Part shown: positions 46,801 to 56,400 of the stretch, piece after piece | How the letters are laid out: every line of letters begins with the position of its first letter | Numbering within the stretch: the first letter of the stretch is position 1 | Assembly: GCA_964017045.1 (NCBI GenBank) | Contig: OZ024798.1 | Coordinates: forward strand, 31,548,347 to 31,612,346 | Length of the DNA: 64,000 bases | Direction: 5' to 3' | Source of the DNA: Omphiscola glabra | Lineage: Eukaryota > Mollusca > Gastropoda > Lymnaeidae | The notes under the pieces: model-generated | Told to the model about the DNA's origin: nothing | Seen by the model: only the letters and a program-made list of their open reading frames with translations | The model's database searches: none | Made by a program: the position numbers and the translations under genes

Positions 46801-48341
46801 AACCCAAGGAGTGGCCACCAGATGATGAGGTAAATGCAGAGGATGAACCAGATGAAGACATGGATTCTGATGACAGGATGCTGCCCCCAGGAGGTCAGAT
46901 GCGTATGCCTAGATCTGGACTGCACCATATGAGAGCTATTGGTGGTCCATTTAGAGGCCATGGTTCCATGATGCCTGGGCAGGGTCCACCAAACCAAATG
47001 CTGGGTATGTCAAGAGCTCAGAGTCCTAATACAGGGATGCCCTCTCTCTTGTCTTTGCGCATGATGCCGCCAGGCCAACAGCAAGTCCTTGCTGTTCAAG
47101 GTGGGCCAAGTCCAGGTTTTGCTTTGGCACCCAGTGGAGTAAGACTGCCAATGTCTGCTGTGGGGGTGAGGCCTGGTTTAGTGCAGACAGCAGCATCTCC
47201 TCGGTTGCTGCCACCATCTTCTGGAGCACTTCCTGTTTCTGTCAGTGTAAATGGGTCTGTTGTGGTCACAAGACCTGGATTACCTAATTCTAATGTGGCT
47301 ATCAGCGGACAAGGATCTGGTAGTCCAGATATAAATATGCCCAGCTCTGATATGCCTCCGCCTGAAGAGGATATGATGGGAAATCACCAGTCTGGGCCAG
47401 TGCCTCTAATGCAGATTCAAGGAGGTAATCGTCAACCAGTAGGCCCTATTTTAGGTAGAGGGTTTGCACCAATGACCATCAGACCAAGAGGTGGTCCTGG
47501 TCTTTTAGGTTTACGTCCTGGTGCACCAGGATCAGGAGGTTTCTCTAGGTTTGGTGCACCACGTCCTCTCATGGGACCAGGATTCGGAGGGATGGACAGA
47601 CCTCCTTTTGGCAATAGATTTGGGGCCCCACTACGCCCACCTGTTGGTTTCCTGGATCAAGATGAAAGAGAAGATAAAGATGAACGTAAGCCTTTACCCA
47701 GAATTGATTTAGATGAGATAGCAGTCCCTGGAGATTTGGACGAACGTAACAGGATAAAAGATATTGATGAAAGAAAAAGTACTGAGGAGAAGATTCACCA
47801 AGACTTGGATGAAAGGCAAGATGTAGATGAAAGGCCAAAGCCCGTACGTGCATCTGGTCGACCCAGCCGTTGGTCTAACATTGGGGGATCTGAGGAAATT
47901 CCTCCAGCGGAATCTTCTAAATTAGGACAGGAGGATCAAATTTCAAATTCTGAATTTGAAAATTCGAGTCAAGACTTGAGCTCAACTGCCTCAGAATTTC
48001 CTGAGCCTCAACTCTTGCCAGAAGAATTACCTCCTGCTGCTGCACCAATAGATGCACTGTTTGCATCAGATACAAATGATACTCCAGTTTTACAAACAGA
48101 TCCCCCACTTCAAAATGTTGAGGATTCTGCAGATATCCCAACTAGCCTGGTGCTATCTGAGAGCACTGGTGCTAGCATCATGCCAGTGGTGGCACTCTTG
48201 ACAGATAACACTCTGACAGATGATTCAATGTTAGTTGAATCAACTGGCATGGTTGAAGATAGTAAAACTCAAGATTCAACTCCACCTAACAATCTAAACC
48301 AGCCTGAAGAAGAAAGTGATTCCATTGAGGAAACGTCTTGA
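21878..48341 (+). CDS. SCAF8: SR-related CTD-associated factor 4/8, complete, 17 coding exons, 1339 aa
   Basis: Exons: 21878-21910, 33744-33872, 34055-34216, 34720-34837, 34985-35142, 36795-37034, 38225-38340, 38492-38651, 38782-38915, 39128-39217, 39448-39542, 41942-42042, 42232-42339, 42829-42994, 43543-43698, 43819-44054 and 46524-48341. All introns are GT-AG and all phases agree. Domains: CTD-interacting domain, about residues 2-140; Gln-rich 200-370, with LLDFDYGDSDEE and eight His (299-306); Arg/Ser-rich 385-478; RRM about 481-555; then a long Gly/Pro/Met-rich tail with DER repeats near 1106-1170. This order is diagnostic of SCAF4/SCAF8, which bind phosphorylated RNA polymerase II CTD and nascent RNA and suppress early polyadenylation. 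Invertebrates usually have one gene for the vertebrate pair, so the symbol is approximate. Confidence 0.96.
22303..22490. mobile_element. Small inverted-repeat element with TTAGGG-like interior
   Basis: Left end GTGTAGTTGTGTGTCCG and right end CGGACACATAACTACAC are inverted with one mismatch. Between them lie several GGTTAGGG-type words. A related interior in the opposite sense (CCCTAAAC, CCTAACCTGAACCC) is at 22765-22890. I judge it a MITE and not telomeric DNA. Confidence 0.5.
22726..22755 (+). promoter_or_regulatory. Two tandem YY1-type sites (GCCGCCATCTTG)
   Basis: GCCGCCATCTTGGTT occurs twice in direct tandem, followed by a third GCCGC. GCCGCCATCTTG is the extended YY1/Pho consensus. 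It lies 0.8 kb into SCAF intron 1. It may instead belong to a repeat (TTAGGG-like words follow at once), so regulatory use is inference. Confidence 0.35.
23011..26476. mobile_element. 3.5-kb TTAA-flanked element (piggyBac-like ends), no transposase seen
   Basis: Ends GGTGGTCCACGGGT and ACCCATGGACCACC are inverted with one mismatch. Each abuts TTAA (23007-23010 and 26477-26480), the piggyBac target duplication. The interior is AT-rich with no long ORF. Its right half (about 24850-26200) is a set of four diverged ~360-bp tandem units. It lies in SCAF intron 1. Confidence 0.7.
24850..26200 (+). repeat. Four diverged ~360-bp tandem units inside the TTAA element
   Basis: Anchor words TGACGTCAGAT or close variants, then GGAAAAGTATT, then TTTGCATGCTT, then TTGATATTCTTTAC, recur near 24890, 25248, 25613 and 25978. 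Spacing is regular but identity is low, so the array is old. Confidence 0.7.
26639..26781. repeat. Imperfect palindrome (AT-rich) at the duplication boundary
   Basis: Left arm (TGCTAATTATTATGATTAGA ... ATAGCCTAAATATATCTATA) and right arm (TATGTTTAGGCCTATTTTTT ... TAATTAGCA) are reverse complements apart from small gaps. The second copy near 29254 lacks the outer ~22 bases of the left arm. Confidence 0.8.
26662..31845 (+). repeat. Direct tandem duplication, two copies of 2592 bp, almost identical
   Basis: Copy 1 is 26662-29253 and copy 2 is 29254-31845. I found only two substitutions by eye: G27745 versus C30337, and C28103 versus T30695. Both copies hold the same set of minor ORFs, which are not genes. 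The unit sits wholly in SCAF intron 1. The left breakpoint cuts the palindrome arm; the right breakpoint lies in the first ~15-20 bases of a hAT-like terminus (CAGGTTCCCAGCCTTTT). Confidence 0.95.
28937..29040 (-). repeat. Possible LINE 3' tail (and its duplicate at 31529-31632)
   Basis: Minus-strand sequence around TTTGGATCAATAAAATAATC followed by CTATCTTATCTTATAA resembles the 3' end of CR1/L2-type LINEs, with an AATAAA-like motif and a short tandem tail. No coding part. Confidence 0.35.
31831..32121. mobile_element. Degenerate hAT-like MITE
   Basis: Left end CAGGTTCCCAGCCTTTTTTG, with ACCCCTTTTTT inside, fits a common hAT MITE pattern. A loose inverted match GGTTTGGGAAC ends near 32121. 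No clear 8-bp duplication. The left end also appears, cut short, at the junction of the tandem duplication (29239-29253). Confidence 0.45.
32852..33020. mobile_element. Short palindromic MITE, 169 bp
   Basis: Terminal repeats CGTCCGTTCACACGATCAAA(T) and (A)TTTGATCGTGTGAACTGACG match with one mismatch over 21 bases. The interior keeps further inverted matches (AAATTTTCAATCATGCA versus TGCATTCATAGAAAAATTTG). No coding. Target duplication not evident. Confidence 0.7.
34309..34604 (-). mobile_element. tRNA-derived SINE, - orientation
   Basis: The minus strand starts TGCTGGGTGGCCGAGTGGTC, which has a tRNA-Leu/Ser-like 5' end and A box. It continues with a B-box-like GTCAGGAGTTCAATTCC, then a body with CGGCAACCCATCTAAGAGAA, and ends with an (AATC)n tail. 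It lies in SCAF intron 3. Related copies are at 35478-35720 and 57985-58178. The plus-strand sequence just before it (34222-34300) is another small repeat. Confidence 0.75.
35478..35720 (+). mobile_element. tRNA-derived SINE, + orientation, 5'-truncated
   Basis: Shares the B-box-like GGATTAGAGTTCAGTCCC and body GGATGGCAACTCATCTAAGA with the SINE at 34309-34604, which is in the opposite sense. The A-box end is missing. It lies in SCAF intron 5. Confidence 0.65.
36043..36751. mobile_element. 709-bp TTAA-flanked MITE (piggyBac-like)
   Basis: Ends CCCTTTGAACCC and GGGTTCAACGGG are inverted with one mismatch, each flanked by TTAA (36039-36042 and 36752-36755). It is unrelated in sequence to the 23011 element. 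It ends 43 bases before SCAF exon 6, so it has brought intron sequence right up to the branch-point region. Confidence 0.8.
37560..37891 (+). pseudogene. Possible Harbinger-type transposase N-terminal remnant
   Basis: The frame contains SNKLLGFFKQYHLF and NDLMVLVLMKIKFETIDREL. This resembles the conserved region before the helix-turn-helix of DDE transposases of the Harbinger/THAP-associated type (family pattern LLLxLMKLRLNLxxxDLAxRF). About 90 codons, no catalytic part. It lies in SCAF intron 6. Confidence 0.35.
37835..37978. repeat. Perfect ~72-bp tandem duplication
   Basis: CCAAATGGGTAAGACAAAAT through GTTTAACTTGAAAAAAAACC occurs twice in direct succession without visible differences, at the end of the transposase-like remnant. 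Confidence 0.9.
38225..39542 (+). CDS. SCAF8: SCAF4/8 exons 7-11: acidic, His8, Gln-rich and Arg/Ser-rich linker
   Basis: Exon 7 gives KLLDFDYGDSDEEDDRQD followed by eight His. Exon 8 is Gln-rich (QQMSQQQEQLQSEI). Exons 9-11 give alternating Arg-Ser, Arg-Glu and Arg-Asp runs (SPRRRPRRSRSRSRERR) and end GLPPVRDRYIS. Arg/Ser regions in this family mediate nuclear-speckle and splicing-factor contacts. The long ORF at 39371 starts in intron; only its part from 39448 is exon. Confidence 0.93.
40313..40555. repeat. Remnants of two MITE types
   Basis: GTGCAATCCACGGCCCGCC near 40317 resembles the left end of the hAT MITE at 7734. GACCATCCATAAATGATGTC near 40393, and a similar GGACCATCCATAATTATATT near 39777, resemble the Harbinger MITE end at 6015. 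All are decayed and without paired ends. Confidence 0.35.
40712..41458. mobile_element. Tc1/mariner (pogo/Tigger-like) non-autonomous element, copy 2
   Basis: Ends CAGTCGAACCCACTTATCTT and GATAACCGGGTTCTACTG, flanked by TA (40710-40711 and 41459-41460). It shares long interior stretches with 14069-14962, such as TCGATTCTTTTATGTCGCCG and TTAACGCACATCATGTACAT. It lies in SCAF intron 11. Confidence 0.85.
41942..42994 (+). CDS. SCAF8: SCAF4/8 exons 12-14: RRM and C-terminal extension
   Basis: Exon 12 begins CSMTLWFGHLTKHTTEEEL (RNP2 is LWFGHL). Exon 13 gives MIPPRGCAFVCLTKRKDAF (RNP1 is RGCAFVCL). Exon 14 gives VAWAPGIGVKESVFKDLWDV followed by GVTYIPWEQL, the conserved extension that follows the RRM in SCAF4/8 and yeast Nrd1-like relatives. 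Confidence 0.95.
44108..44195. repeat. Decayed hAT terminus
   Basis: GGTTTGCAGATCACCATTTA followed by GAAAACGCTG resembles the right end of common hAT MITEs (typically GACCACCATTTGAGAAACGC TG). No partner end is seen. The rest of SCAF intron 16 to 45930 is AT-rich with no feature I can support. Confidence 0.35.
45935..46275 (-). other. GC-rich insert with two open minus-strand frames, unidentified
   Basis: This 340-bp block is much richer in GC than the surrounding intron. It is open in two minus-strand frames (about 109 and 119 codons), one containing GCKAACWISPFASQAPANIH and the next residues SIGYQWRPPQSQD. I recognise no domain. It is probably a piece of an unclassified mobile element in SCAF intron 16. 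Confidence 0.35.
46524..48341 (+). CDS. SCAF8: SCAF4/8 exon 17: low-complexity C-terminal tail
   Basis: Acceptor CCTTTTTTTAAG joins GPMGNQMMGGQ in frame; codons upstream to 46296 are intron. 605 residues: Gly/Pro/Met-rich, an acidic DDEVNAEDEPDEDMDSDD patch, more Gly/Pro, then a DxDER repeat block (DEREDKDERKPLP, DLDERNRIKDIDERK, DLDERQDVDERPK) and an acidic Ser/Thr-rich end. Tail length and composition match SCAF8-type proteins, where sequence is poorly conserved. Confidence 0.93.
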   Translation, partial: GPMGNQMMGGQGNRIGGAPSPRMDMHSSPMGMNSRSSPMGMNSPGPRGPFPPFGNMPRFQMQGPGSMRPQFFNNERNDDHPGMGDRDMRGMAEPKEWPPDDEVNAEDEPDEDMDSDDRMLPPGGQMRMPRSGLHHMRAIGGPFRGHGSMMPGQGPPNQMLGMSRAQSPNTGMPSLLSLRMMPPGQQQVLAVQGGPSPGFALAPSGVRLPMSAVGVRPGLVQTAASPRLLPPSSGALPVSVSVNGSVVVTRPGLPNSNVAISGQGSGSPDINMPSSDMPPPEEDMMGNHQSGPVPLMQIQGGNRQPVGPILGRGFAPMTIRPRGGPGLLGLRPGAPGSGGFSRFGAPRPLMGPGFGGMDRPPFGNRFGAPLRPPVGFLDQDEREDKDERKPLPRIDLDEIAVPGDLDERNRIKDIDERKSTEEKIHQDLDERQDVDERPKPVRASGRPSRWSNIGGSEEIPPAESSKLGQEDQISNSEFENSSQDLSSTASEFPEPQLLPEELPPAAAPIDALFASDTNDTPVLQTDPPLQNVEDSADIPTSLVLSESTGASIMPVVALLTDNTLTDDSMLVESTGMVEDSKTQDSTPPNNLNQPEEESDSIEETS

Positions 48342-49960
48342 AAATAGTCAACTTATTAAATAGTATTAGAGTTAGAGGACTCCAGATCTCTGAATGAATT
48401 GAAGCGAATGCTGCTCTTTTCATGAAAAGGAGTAACGTTATCATAGTAGTGCTGGATATTGGTGTTTTTTCACAATGATCCCCTTTTCCTTTCAATTTAT
48501 TTCAAATTCCAAATATCTGCATATAATAATTTCATCACATTTATTTCAAAACTATCAGAATTTTCCTCGTGAGTATCAAAATGAATTTATAGAGGTTTTT
48601 AATTATGGCAGACCTAAATGTTAATGGAATGTACTATACTGGTCATGTATGTATACTTGGATGAGATTCACCTTCCCCTGACTACTCTGTATACTGGTTC
48701 CTAATATGAAAGATTAATTTATTGCAAATAATGTTGGTTTTTTTTAGAAAGTATGAAAGTCTGTGCTTGGTTTATACACTTATGCCTGAGTACAAGACTA
48801 TAGAAAGTAGAAGGAGGTCAAACAAAAACATTTGAATGAATGATTTTGTGCTGCAAAACATTGAATAGTACTGTATTTAAATTGTTTTAAGACATTATTG
48901 AAAATTTTATACCAATTGTACTAAAATGTAAGCATATTTTTATCAATTTTTCCTGTGTATACCAGTACTGTCATGTTCATTTTTTTATTTTAATTATTTT
49001 TTTTAAATTGATGCCCACTTACTTGTTTTTCTGCTCAAGTTTTTGCCCATGGGCATGTAGGATATTTTCAGTATGAATTGATTATTCCACCAAGTATAAA
49101 CCTGTGTTACAATACCATATTGAAAATTGTCTTGAATGAGGGGTTAGAGTTACAGACATTCTTTCAATATTTCTTTTAACATTACTCTGATACTGGTAAT
49201 GTGCTTTGTGTAGATTTTAAAATCCTGTTTTGTTGATTATTCTTTAATTACCCGGTATATATAATTTTAGGGAATGTTCTTAAATTAATATTAATTATCA
49301 ATTGAGCAGGAAACCCTGTTGCGGTATAACTTTTTTTTTTTTTATAGCTTTGATAAAATCATAATTTGGTTCTGGTTATTGACATGGAGAAGAAAGATGA
49401 GGATAGTGATTTTGGATTTATACCGGGAATGTTTTACAATAGTCCCGACGCAGTTATATAGTGGGCATTCGAAGTTTAGTGTGGTCGTATCGAAGTTCTG
49501 TTTACCTCGTCTTCGAAGTTCCATAGCACTGTCCACACCTTTCTGTTTCTTTGTCTTATCGAATTTGATTTTCGTCATAATTTTCTCCTTGATTCAATTT
49601 AATGTCTTTAAAGTCCAAATAGTCCCATTATTATCAGTCACATAATTTATACCAGTACAGTTAACGATTTCCCTCTTACACTAAATGCCATCTACAAATT
49701 TCTATTTCTTCTAATGATTTAGCTGTACCAGGGTATTTGGAAAGTTTAAAATTTAAAGTCAATAACATTTTTTTAACACAGAGAAATGGTTGACCTGCAA
49801 ATGTATACACCTTTTTTTTTTAAAATTCTGATATTTATGGAAATTCTGATAGGTTATGGCATACAAAAAATAAGAAGGACCTCTTACAATCAAATCCTTA
49901 GGCCATTTGTTTAGCTGATCCCTGGCAGTCTACACTAGTGCCATGTTTTCCACCTTCTCT
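48342..49960. other. 3' UTR of SCAF4/8 and flank
   Basis: AT-rich sequence after the stop. ATTAAA occurs about 15 bases past the stop, too close to be a likely signal. I noticed no canonical AATAAA until about 50875, so the transcript end is not fixed. The ORF at 49319-49645 has no recognisable features. Confidence 0.4.
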
Positions 49961-52900
49961 CTCAGTACCGGTACTAATTTGTACTTTTACTAAAAAGTAT
50001 CACTGCTCCTATCAGTTGTCATTTCTCTTTTTGTGCATCTCCTTTTGAGTTTAGGTTACGGTAAGTTTGGTGTCACGTGACAAATAGTCACTCAGGCCAG
50101 GCATCCTACCAGACCCATTATCCGGACATCTCAAAGTTTGGCTGCAACATCAACTTGTAAGGGGCCATGAGCTTCATTTGGTTGCAGCTTTGTCTTAATT
50201 GTAATGGGGCAATAATAGCCTTTTTTTCACAGAATGTTACTACTTTTTTTTTATCTTTATAATTTTTTATAAAGGTATCATCCTTCCCCACTCTGTCATG
50301 ATAATTATAAAGTATCTTACCGTATAAGTGTAACATTTTATGTTTTTAAATATCCTCCAAATTGTTGCTCCTGGCCCCAGGTATGTATCAGCCTGTGCCT
50401 AATGTGCACAGTGCTGCTGCTTTTATCTGTACAGTAAATGAAAATGAGTAATCAATATCACTCACTACTCTTAGTCTTAAGTACCGGTACCGTACCTTAC
50501 TGAACTTGAATCATGCATTTAAAAATCGTAGTGAGTGAAGTAGTACTTTTTTTTTAGTCAGTAGAGGTCCCAAATTTATGAATTCCACCAACTAGAACTA
50601 GAAGAAATATAATTAGAAAGGGTGTAGAGTAGAAGTAGAACACCTTGATGGAAGGGAATACCGGTACGTTATTGTACAGTTTGACTAGAATAAGAAGATT
50701 ATTTCACTTATGATTATAGGCGTGGCGAGGGTCGGTCCAATATTTTTCACGAAAAATTGCCACCATTACAATTATATTTAAATATAATTACGGTACACTA
50801 CCGTAACAAAAAGGGGGCTGCGCACCCTTCTACTAGTATTACACGGCTTGATTGATGTTTATTTAAATATTATTCTAATAAATTGTGTGCCGATACAAAA
50901 GTTCCGTTTAATACTGGTACTGGAGGCGCCACAGTACATATCAAATTAAATAGCCAGATTTTTAAAATGATTTTTATATTTTCTGTTAATTTTAAATATT
51001 TTTTTTTCCTTATTTATTTTCTTAGATACCTGATACTGATTTTGATACTGGATAGGCTAGTTAGTACCAGTTCTTCTGAGAGTGAGGTACCGGTATATAT
51101 AAATAGGGTATTTATAGAGTTGTTCGGTACCGGGTATTTGTAAAATTATCACAGATTCTCAACACATTATTTTTATTTTATTAAGTAGTAAAATAGCTTG
51201 GGGGGGGGGGGGGGGATTACGATTTTGTTACGGGCATCGTATCGGTTTTTAATTGCAGTGCGGGGCGGTTTTTTTTATGTTTTGGTTTTATTAAATAAAG
51301 TTCGGACCTGAGGAGAAGGATCCGGTAGTCCAATTTTTTTTCATCAGTGGCGATTTAGCGTGGGATTTAAATAAGAGGCACTGTACCTGAATGAATCATG
51401 TCCCCGGGCAGCTATGGTGTTTATATTAGTATAAATAGGCCTCGTTTTTTTTACTTCCATTGAGTTCGTGTCATTTTTAACGCGAATGAGAAATGAAACA
51501 AGTCTATTTCTTCTTTCACAATGTTGGTGACTTATAACTTATTATACTTATTGACTGACAATTAGCTGTAATTTTTATTCTAATAATTCTTTTCACCACT
51601 GCTCTCAAGATCCATTAGACTTAGTCTCTGGTTACTTGTATTGTCTTTCTAGTTCTAGTCTTGGGTAAAACTTTTCCGAATGTTTTACATTTACAGCTTG
51701 GTATTTTTTCTCTGTTCCAACCTTTCTACTCTACCCTTCTTCTCACCCACCCCCCAAATTTCATAATTACCCGGTACCCTGTATTTATAAATATCTATCA
51801 GTACCGGTAATTTTACCGTACCGTACGTTCAATACCGGTGTCTATGAATATCCACCCCAACACCGAAAATATGGATGTCTTGTTTATTTAACACGGGGTC
51901 CCTATGCACGCTCAATACCTCATTTGCTTTTACCGGTACCGTACCTGATGTTTTCTCGCCATTGTTTTGGGAACATTTATAGTGAGTAGGTTTATGGGCC
52001 ATGTATGCTTCTTCTATCGCTATTATTACCGGTACTATCATTTTGCTGTTATTAAAATTATTTCTACGTACCGGTATGCATCACCCCGGTACAAAAGCTG
52101 TACACCTTGACGCTCCCCAGCCATTAGCATATATTATTATTACGGTATTTAAAGTTTTATAACTTGACGGTACGGTATGCCTAGTCCAAATGAATACCCA
52201 GTAGTGAGTTGTTTTTAAGCGGTACACTTAAAACTTAAAGCCCCTTTGCTCTCCAGCCCCGTTAAAAGAGATACCACCACCCACACTTCTTCCATTTAAA
52301 AAAAAAAAAAGTTATTTACATTTTAGTACAGTGCTGGAACAGTAAAACAGTAGGATTTTTATTTTCTACTTCCAGAAAGTTATGAATAGTCTGTAAATCC
52401 CACCTGCCCCTTTTTAATTTAAAAAACAAAAATGCAAGTAATTGTTCTGGTACGGTAGTTCAGTTGCTACGATGTATTTAAATTAAATTGAGAGATACGG
52501 TACCCTGGTTGTGGGGTAAACTTGTTTTTATTTCACTAAATTTCAGTCAAATTTAAATGCAACATTTGACATTGCTTGTATTCGGCAAGCTGCCAAAGTG
52601 TTGGCTAAATTTTTAAATACCCCTTGCTCGGTTGCATTATTTATTTATTAAGTTTCTTGGCTGATTGAGTGAATCCCATTGTAGAATGTGAAATCTATGT
52701 CATTTTTAAGCTCCAGATTTTAAAGCTCCTATAACACAAAAGTGTCCCACATTGGTGTATACCCGGTACCTAATAGTAATAGTGTAGTAATACCGGTAAA
52801 AAGAAATTCAGAGATCAGAGAAATAGAAGATTGCTGTTGCCCTTTCAACGGTTGATTACAATTGTCCATCCCCGTCTCTTTAGCGGTCGGTACCGGTATC

Positions 52901-54900
52901 ATTTCAGGATTGAGGACCGGCCCACCCGTACGTTGCCGCAGTTGGCGAGAATTGAAAATGCCGAAATTACTCTCACCCCCCTCCTTTTTTTCTCTTCCCT
53001 TTTGGCTAACAATAGCTAACATCACTATCCCCCCCCCCCCTTTTTCCCTGTCATCCAGGCTAGAACTAGAAGAGATAATATATTCGATATAAAAGGACTA
53101 CAGTAATTTTAATTTTCCTCTTCTTCCACCACACCCCCTTTTCTAATACTCATAATTTGCTTAATTGTTTCGCTGTTTCAAAGTTTGATTTCAAATTAAA
53201 CATTTTGCAACCCTAGGTGGGCGGCCGCCTTGTTTACTTAATTGGTAGAAACACTGTGTCCTGACTATAGACCTTTACTGCTAATATTGTTAGTTATAAT
53301 AATAGTAGGCTTACAGTAGTGTCAATAGTAATACCCGGTAATTTACTTTCTATACAAAAATATATTTTAAAAAAAACATGGTAACCCACCATAAGCTCAG
53401 CCAAGCTTACATCCCAGGCACCCCAGTACCGCAACATAGATAGGCCTACCGGTATGTAGAGTTGGCGTAAACTTAATGACATAATTTTTTACTTGGATTG
53501 GATTGTCGTCAATGTTGCTATTCCCTGCCGGTACAGTTCTTGATTCTCCATCCTGGCCTTCTTTACCTCAATATTTAATCAGGTTTAATTGTACCGGTAC
53601 TTACGCTTCAATTTCAATGCATTGCATATTGGGAAAAGGGGGGGGGGTGTCAGCTTATAGATTCGACCAGGCCTACGATATGAACATCTACATTTCTAGC
53701 TTTCTGTAGGAATTACAAATTAGATACACGAGACACTGTTTTAAACGTGTACAAGTTACTACAGAGGCTCTGAGATGTGCACAGTGCATGGCATTTTATT
53801 TAGGAAATGTTCACATTAGAGCAAGCCATGTGTAATATTCATTAAAATTAATATTTTTCAGACCTTATACTAATAGTGTTATAGACTATTGATACCGGAA
53901 CTCTTAATTAGACCATTAATCGTCGACGCTAACTTGATAGCAAGAGCGATGCCACCCACGTGGACGCCCATGCATAACACTGCACAACTAGTAAATGTAA
54001 AATGTCTATTAATTTTAAACTAAATGGAAAGGAACACACTTTATTTTGGAGTTGGGTGTCTTAGAACAGAACCCACGACTCTTAAAACGAAGTAGTCTAT
54101 TTTAATTGTATTTAATTGATCTTTAGTTTGACCCGTTTGTAGATTATTTGCCACTGTTACCATTAAACCTTGTTCATTTGAGTCAAGTGGAGAAATTAAA
54201 CGGTATCTTTGTGCATTTCTTGAGTCCTCTTGTTATTTTCTTGGTGTATAATATGAAACTTAAAAACTTATTGAAGTTTAAGATTATCTTCATGTAGCAT
54301 CCTGTTACTCATATTAATAACTAGTTCAAACTAAGCATCATGTGGAGATTGTCGTTTAAAAGACAAATATTCTCCCCTGTATTATAGTTATAGGGTAATT
54401 ATAATCGAGAGCCTACCTGGCTTTGCCCATCAATTGCATAAACAAACTTAATTTATTTTAAAATCTGGATGGAGTTTTAAGTTTCCACATTGTAATTACA
54501 CATTGTATGGCATCTTTCCGTCTGCGACTACGAGAGACGATAGATTTATCTTTTATGATTGCAGCTCTTGGTGTGGCTAGTGAGACCGATCCTCGAGTGG
54601 CAGTCTCTTTTGCATGTCCCACACACGAATGCGGTGGAGCAGTGTTTTCTGGCCTTTCTATTCTATGCGCTCTCTTTACAGCTGCTTCCGCCCTGTAGAG
54701 CTCGGCACGTAGTGATCCTCCCTTCACGATGCCCCGCCATGTGGATCGATCCTCCGCCAGGTCCTCCCAATTTGAGATATTAATGTTGGCCGCCTTCATG
54801 TCGCTTTTGTAATGTAAAAGTAACACTGGAAGTGATGTAGGCAAGAAATTCAAGTGATAATTAATACCTTACTAAATTTAGTACCGGTACAATTAGTACC
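49960..54900. repeat. Cluster of dispersed ACCGGT / TACCGGTAC words
   Basis: I count 14 ACCGGT hexamers between 49964 and 54892, mostly as GTACCGGTA(C), with many relatives (CGGTACCG, ACCCGGTA, TTACGGTA). Elsewhere in the window ACCGGT is rare (for example 2041, 13831 and 58570). They are not in register and not in a larger shared unit. No gene is seen in this stretch. Confidence 0.75.
54500..54850 (-). pseudogene. C-terminal fragment of a family C-like LINE ORF
   Basis: The minus strand reads YKSDMKAANINISNWEDLAE then DRSTWRGIVKGG. This is the common C-terminal block (DMK, two or three residues, I, NWE, LA, DR, WR) of the LINE family seen at 2683-2905. It is followed by a frameshifted remnant of the terminal zinc-finger-like region. 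No intact ORF. Confidence 0.7.
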
Positions 54901-55810
54901 TATATACTTAAGGTTGTTTTTTTTCAACCTAGTGTCATGTTAACCACATACATGCAAGAAAAAACATTAGTTCTTTTAACTCCTGTCACACATCACACAT
55001 CCTTCTGCCCCCCACATTTCACTTTCCAGTTATCTTTTTTTTAATTCCAATATCAACACACGCCTCACGCCTTGACAACCCCCACCCCCTTATACATAAC
55101 CCAGATCTCATATTTTTCACATCCTTTTACTTTTTCGTTTTAAAACAATAATAATAAACCCATGCAATTGATGATTGACACTGAAGATTTGGTTAGTTTT
55201 TAAAAGAAATAATATATCAAAATGTGTTCCTTACGCCATGTTAACTTAAGGGCTGCTGATCTTAACTACAATAAGTCAGCTATTTTCAACAAATTTGTGA
55301 TGGTTGTGGTGAAAAGAAAGAGAGAGGATTTGGGGGGGGGGGGGGTTACATCGAAAGAAACACTTAATTTTCCCTAGGTTATAGGCAGGGTCGTCTATCC
55401 CTCCTGAGTGGTGGAAGTCAACCCCCCCCCCAAGGACCTTGGTCAATTCTACATGTATTGGCTTGTCGTGTTCCTTTCAGAAATTTTTTTCCGGAAGAAA
55501 GGTAGAAGGGGTGGGGGGATATAGATATTCGAATGGCCAGTGGCGTAGAGAGGGGACAACTCAACACTGGTGTCCATTTTTTCTTTTTTTTTATGGAGGG
55601 GCAACATTTTTGACTAAATGCAGAGTTTTTATCAGGGAAGGGGTTAACAAAAAACTTGTCGCCAGGGTGGCACTAACATTAGCCACGCCTTTGGGCGGTG
55701 CATATATCAGCACTAAATTTGGGCGTAATGGCGACCAGGGTCAACTGAAGCCCCCCCCCCTCCCCAGCTTAACATAAAATAAATTCATTCAGTTTGTGAC
55801 ATCTTTAGGG
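54900..55810. other. Intergenic, G-runs and one orphan hAT end
   Basis: CAGTGGCGTAGAG at 55540 is the left end of the MITE family at 9166, but no matching right end is seen. Several long G- or C-runs (55330-55350, 55420-55432, 55750-55762). No gene recognised. Confidence 0.4.
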
Positions 55811-56012
55811 CAGCGGCTCCCAAACACACACACCCCCTCGCCAACTGCACCCATGATTAGACTTATATTGAAATATAACTTCTCTTTAAGTTAAAGGAAG
55901 GATTGTATTAAAAAAAAGTTTTCATTCCGTTTTCCGCAATTACCAATACAATTTTTGCATATCACCAAGCGATCCCACAGGGTGTGCGTTTAACAGAGGT
56001 TGTGAACCGCTG
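55811..56012. mobile_element. hAT-like MITE, ~200 bp
   Basis: Ends CAGCGGCTCCCAAAC and GTTGTGAACCGCTG form an imperfect inverted repeat typical of hAT MITEs (CAGCGGTTCNCAA). The flanks CTTTAGGG and TCTTAAGG match only partly, so the target duplication has decayed. Confidence 0.6.
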
Positions 56013-56280
56013 TCTTAAGGTATGCTATTGGTCCCCCGCTAAGTTTTGTTGTATTCTAATTCTTAGTTAAAATGGTGCCGACAATGTCAATTTGATTGGG
56101 GGAGGTAGGACCCTGAATTCAGTCCGGTTGTGTTACGCCTACGCCCCAGAGTACCGTATTCTTTTCGTCCCATCTTAGTTCCGCCTCCATTTAGTAACTT
56201 TGATAGGCGTGGGGCACCAATGGCAATGGCACCTATGGATGGCACCCGGACGAAAAGCGGGAGGGGGAATAGTGGGGAGG

Positions 56281-56400
56281 GGACTCATTGATCATTGTAC
56301 ACATTTTTCTCATGGGGGAGGGGGGGTCACTTGAATTGTTCCGGGGCACCACCACAACCCCCCCAACCCGCGGGAGATGCCTGAAATAAACACTGTTTGC
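56281..56400 (+). repeat. Terminal fragment of the 1572/3245 repeat family (third copy)
   Basis: CATTTTTCTCATGGGGGAGG, then TTCCGGGGCACC, a C-run, CGCGGGAGATGCCTGAAATA and AACACTG repeat the hairpin end of the 1.1-kb repeat. Only the last ~110 bases are present. Confidence 0.6.
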
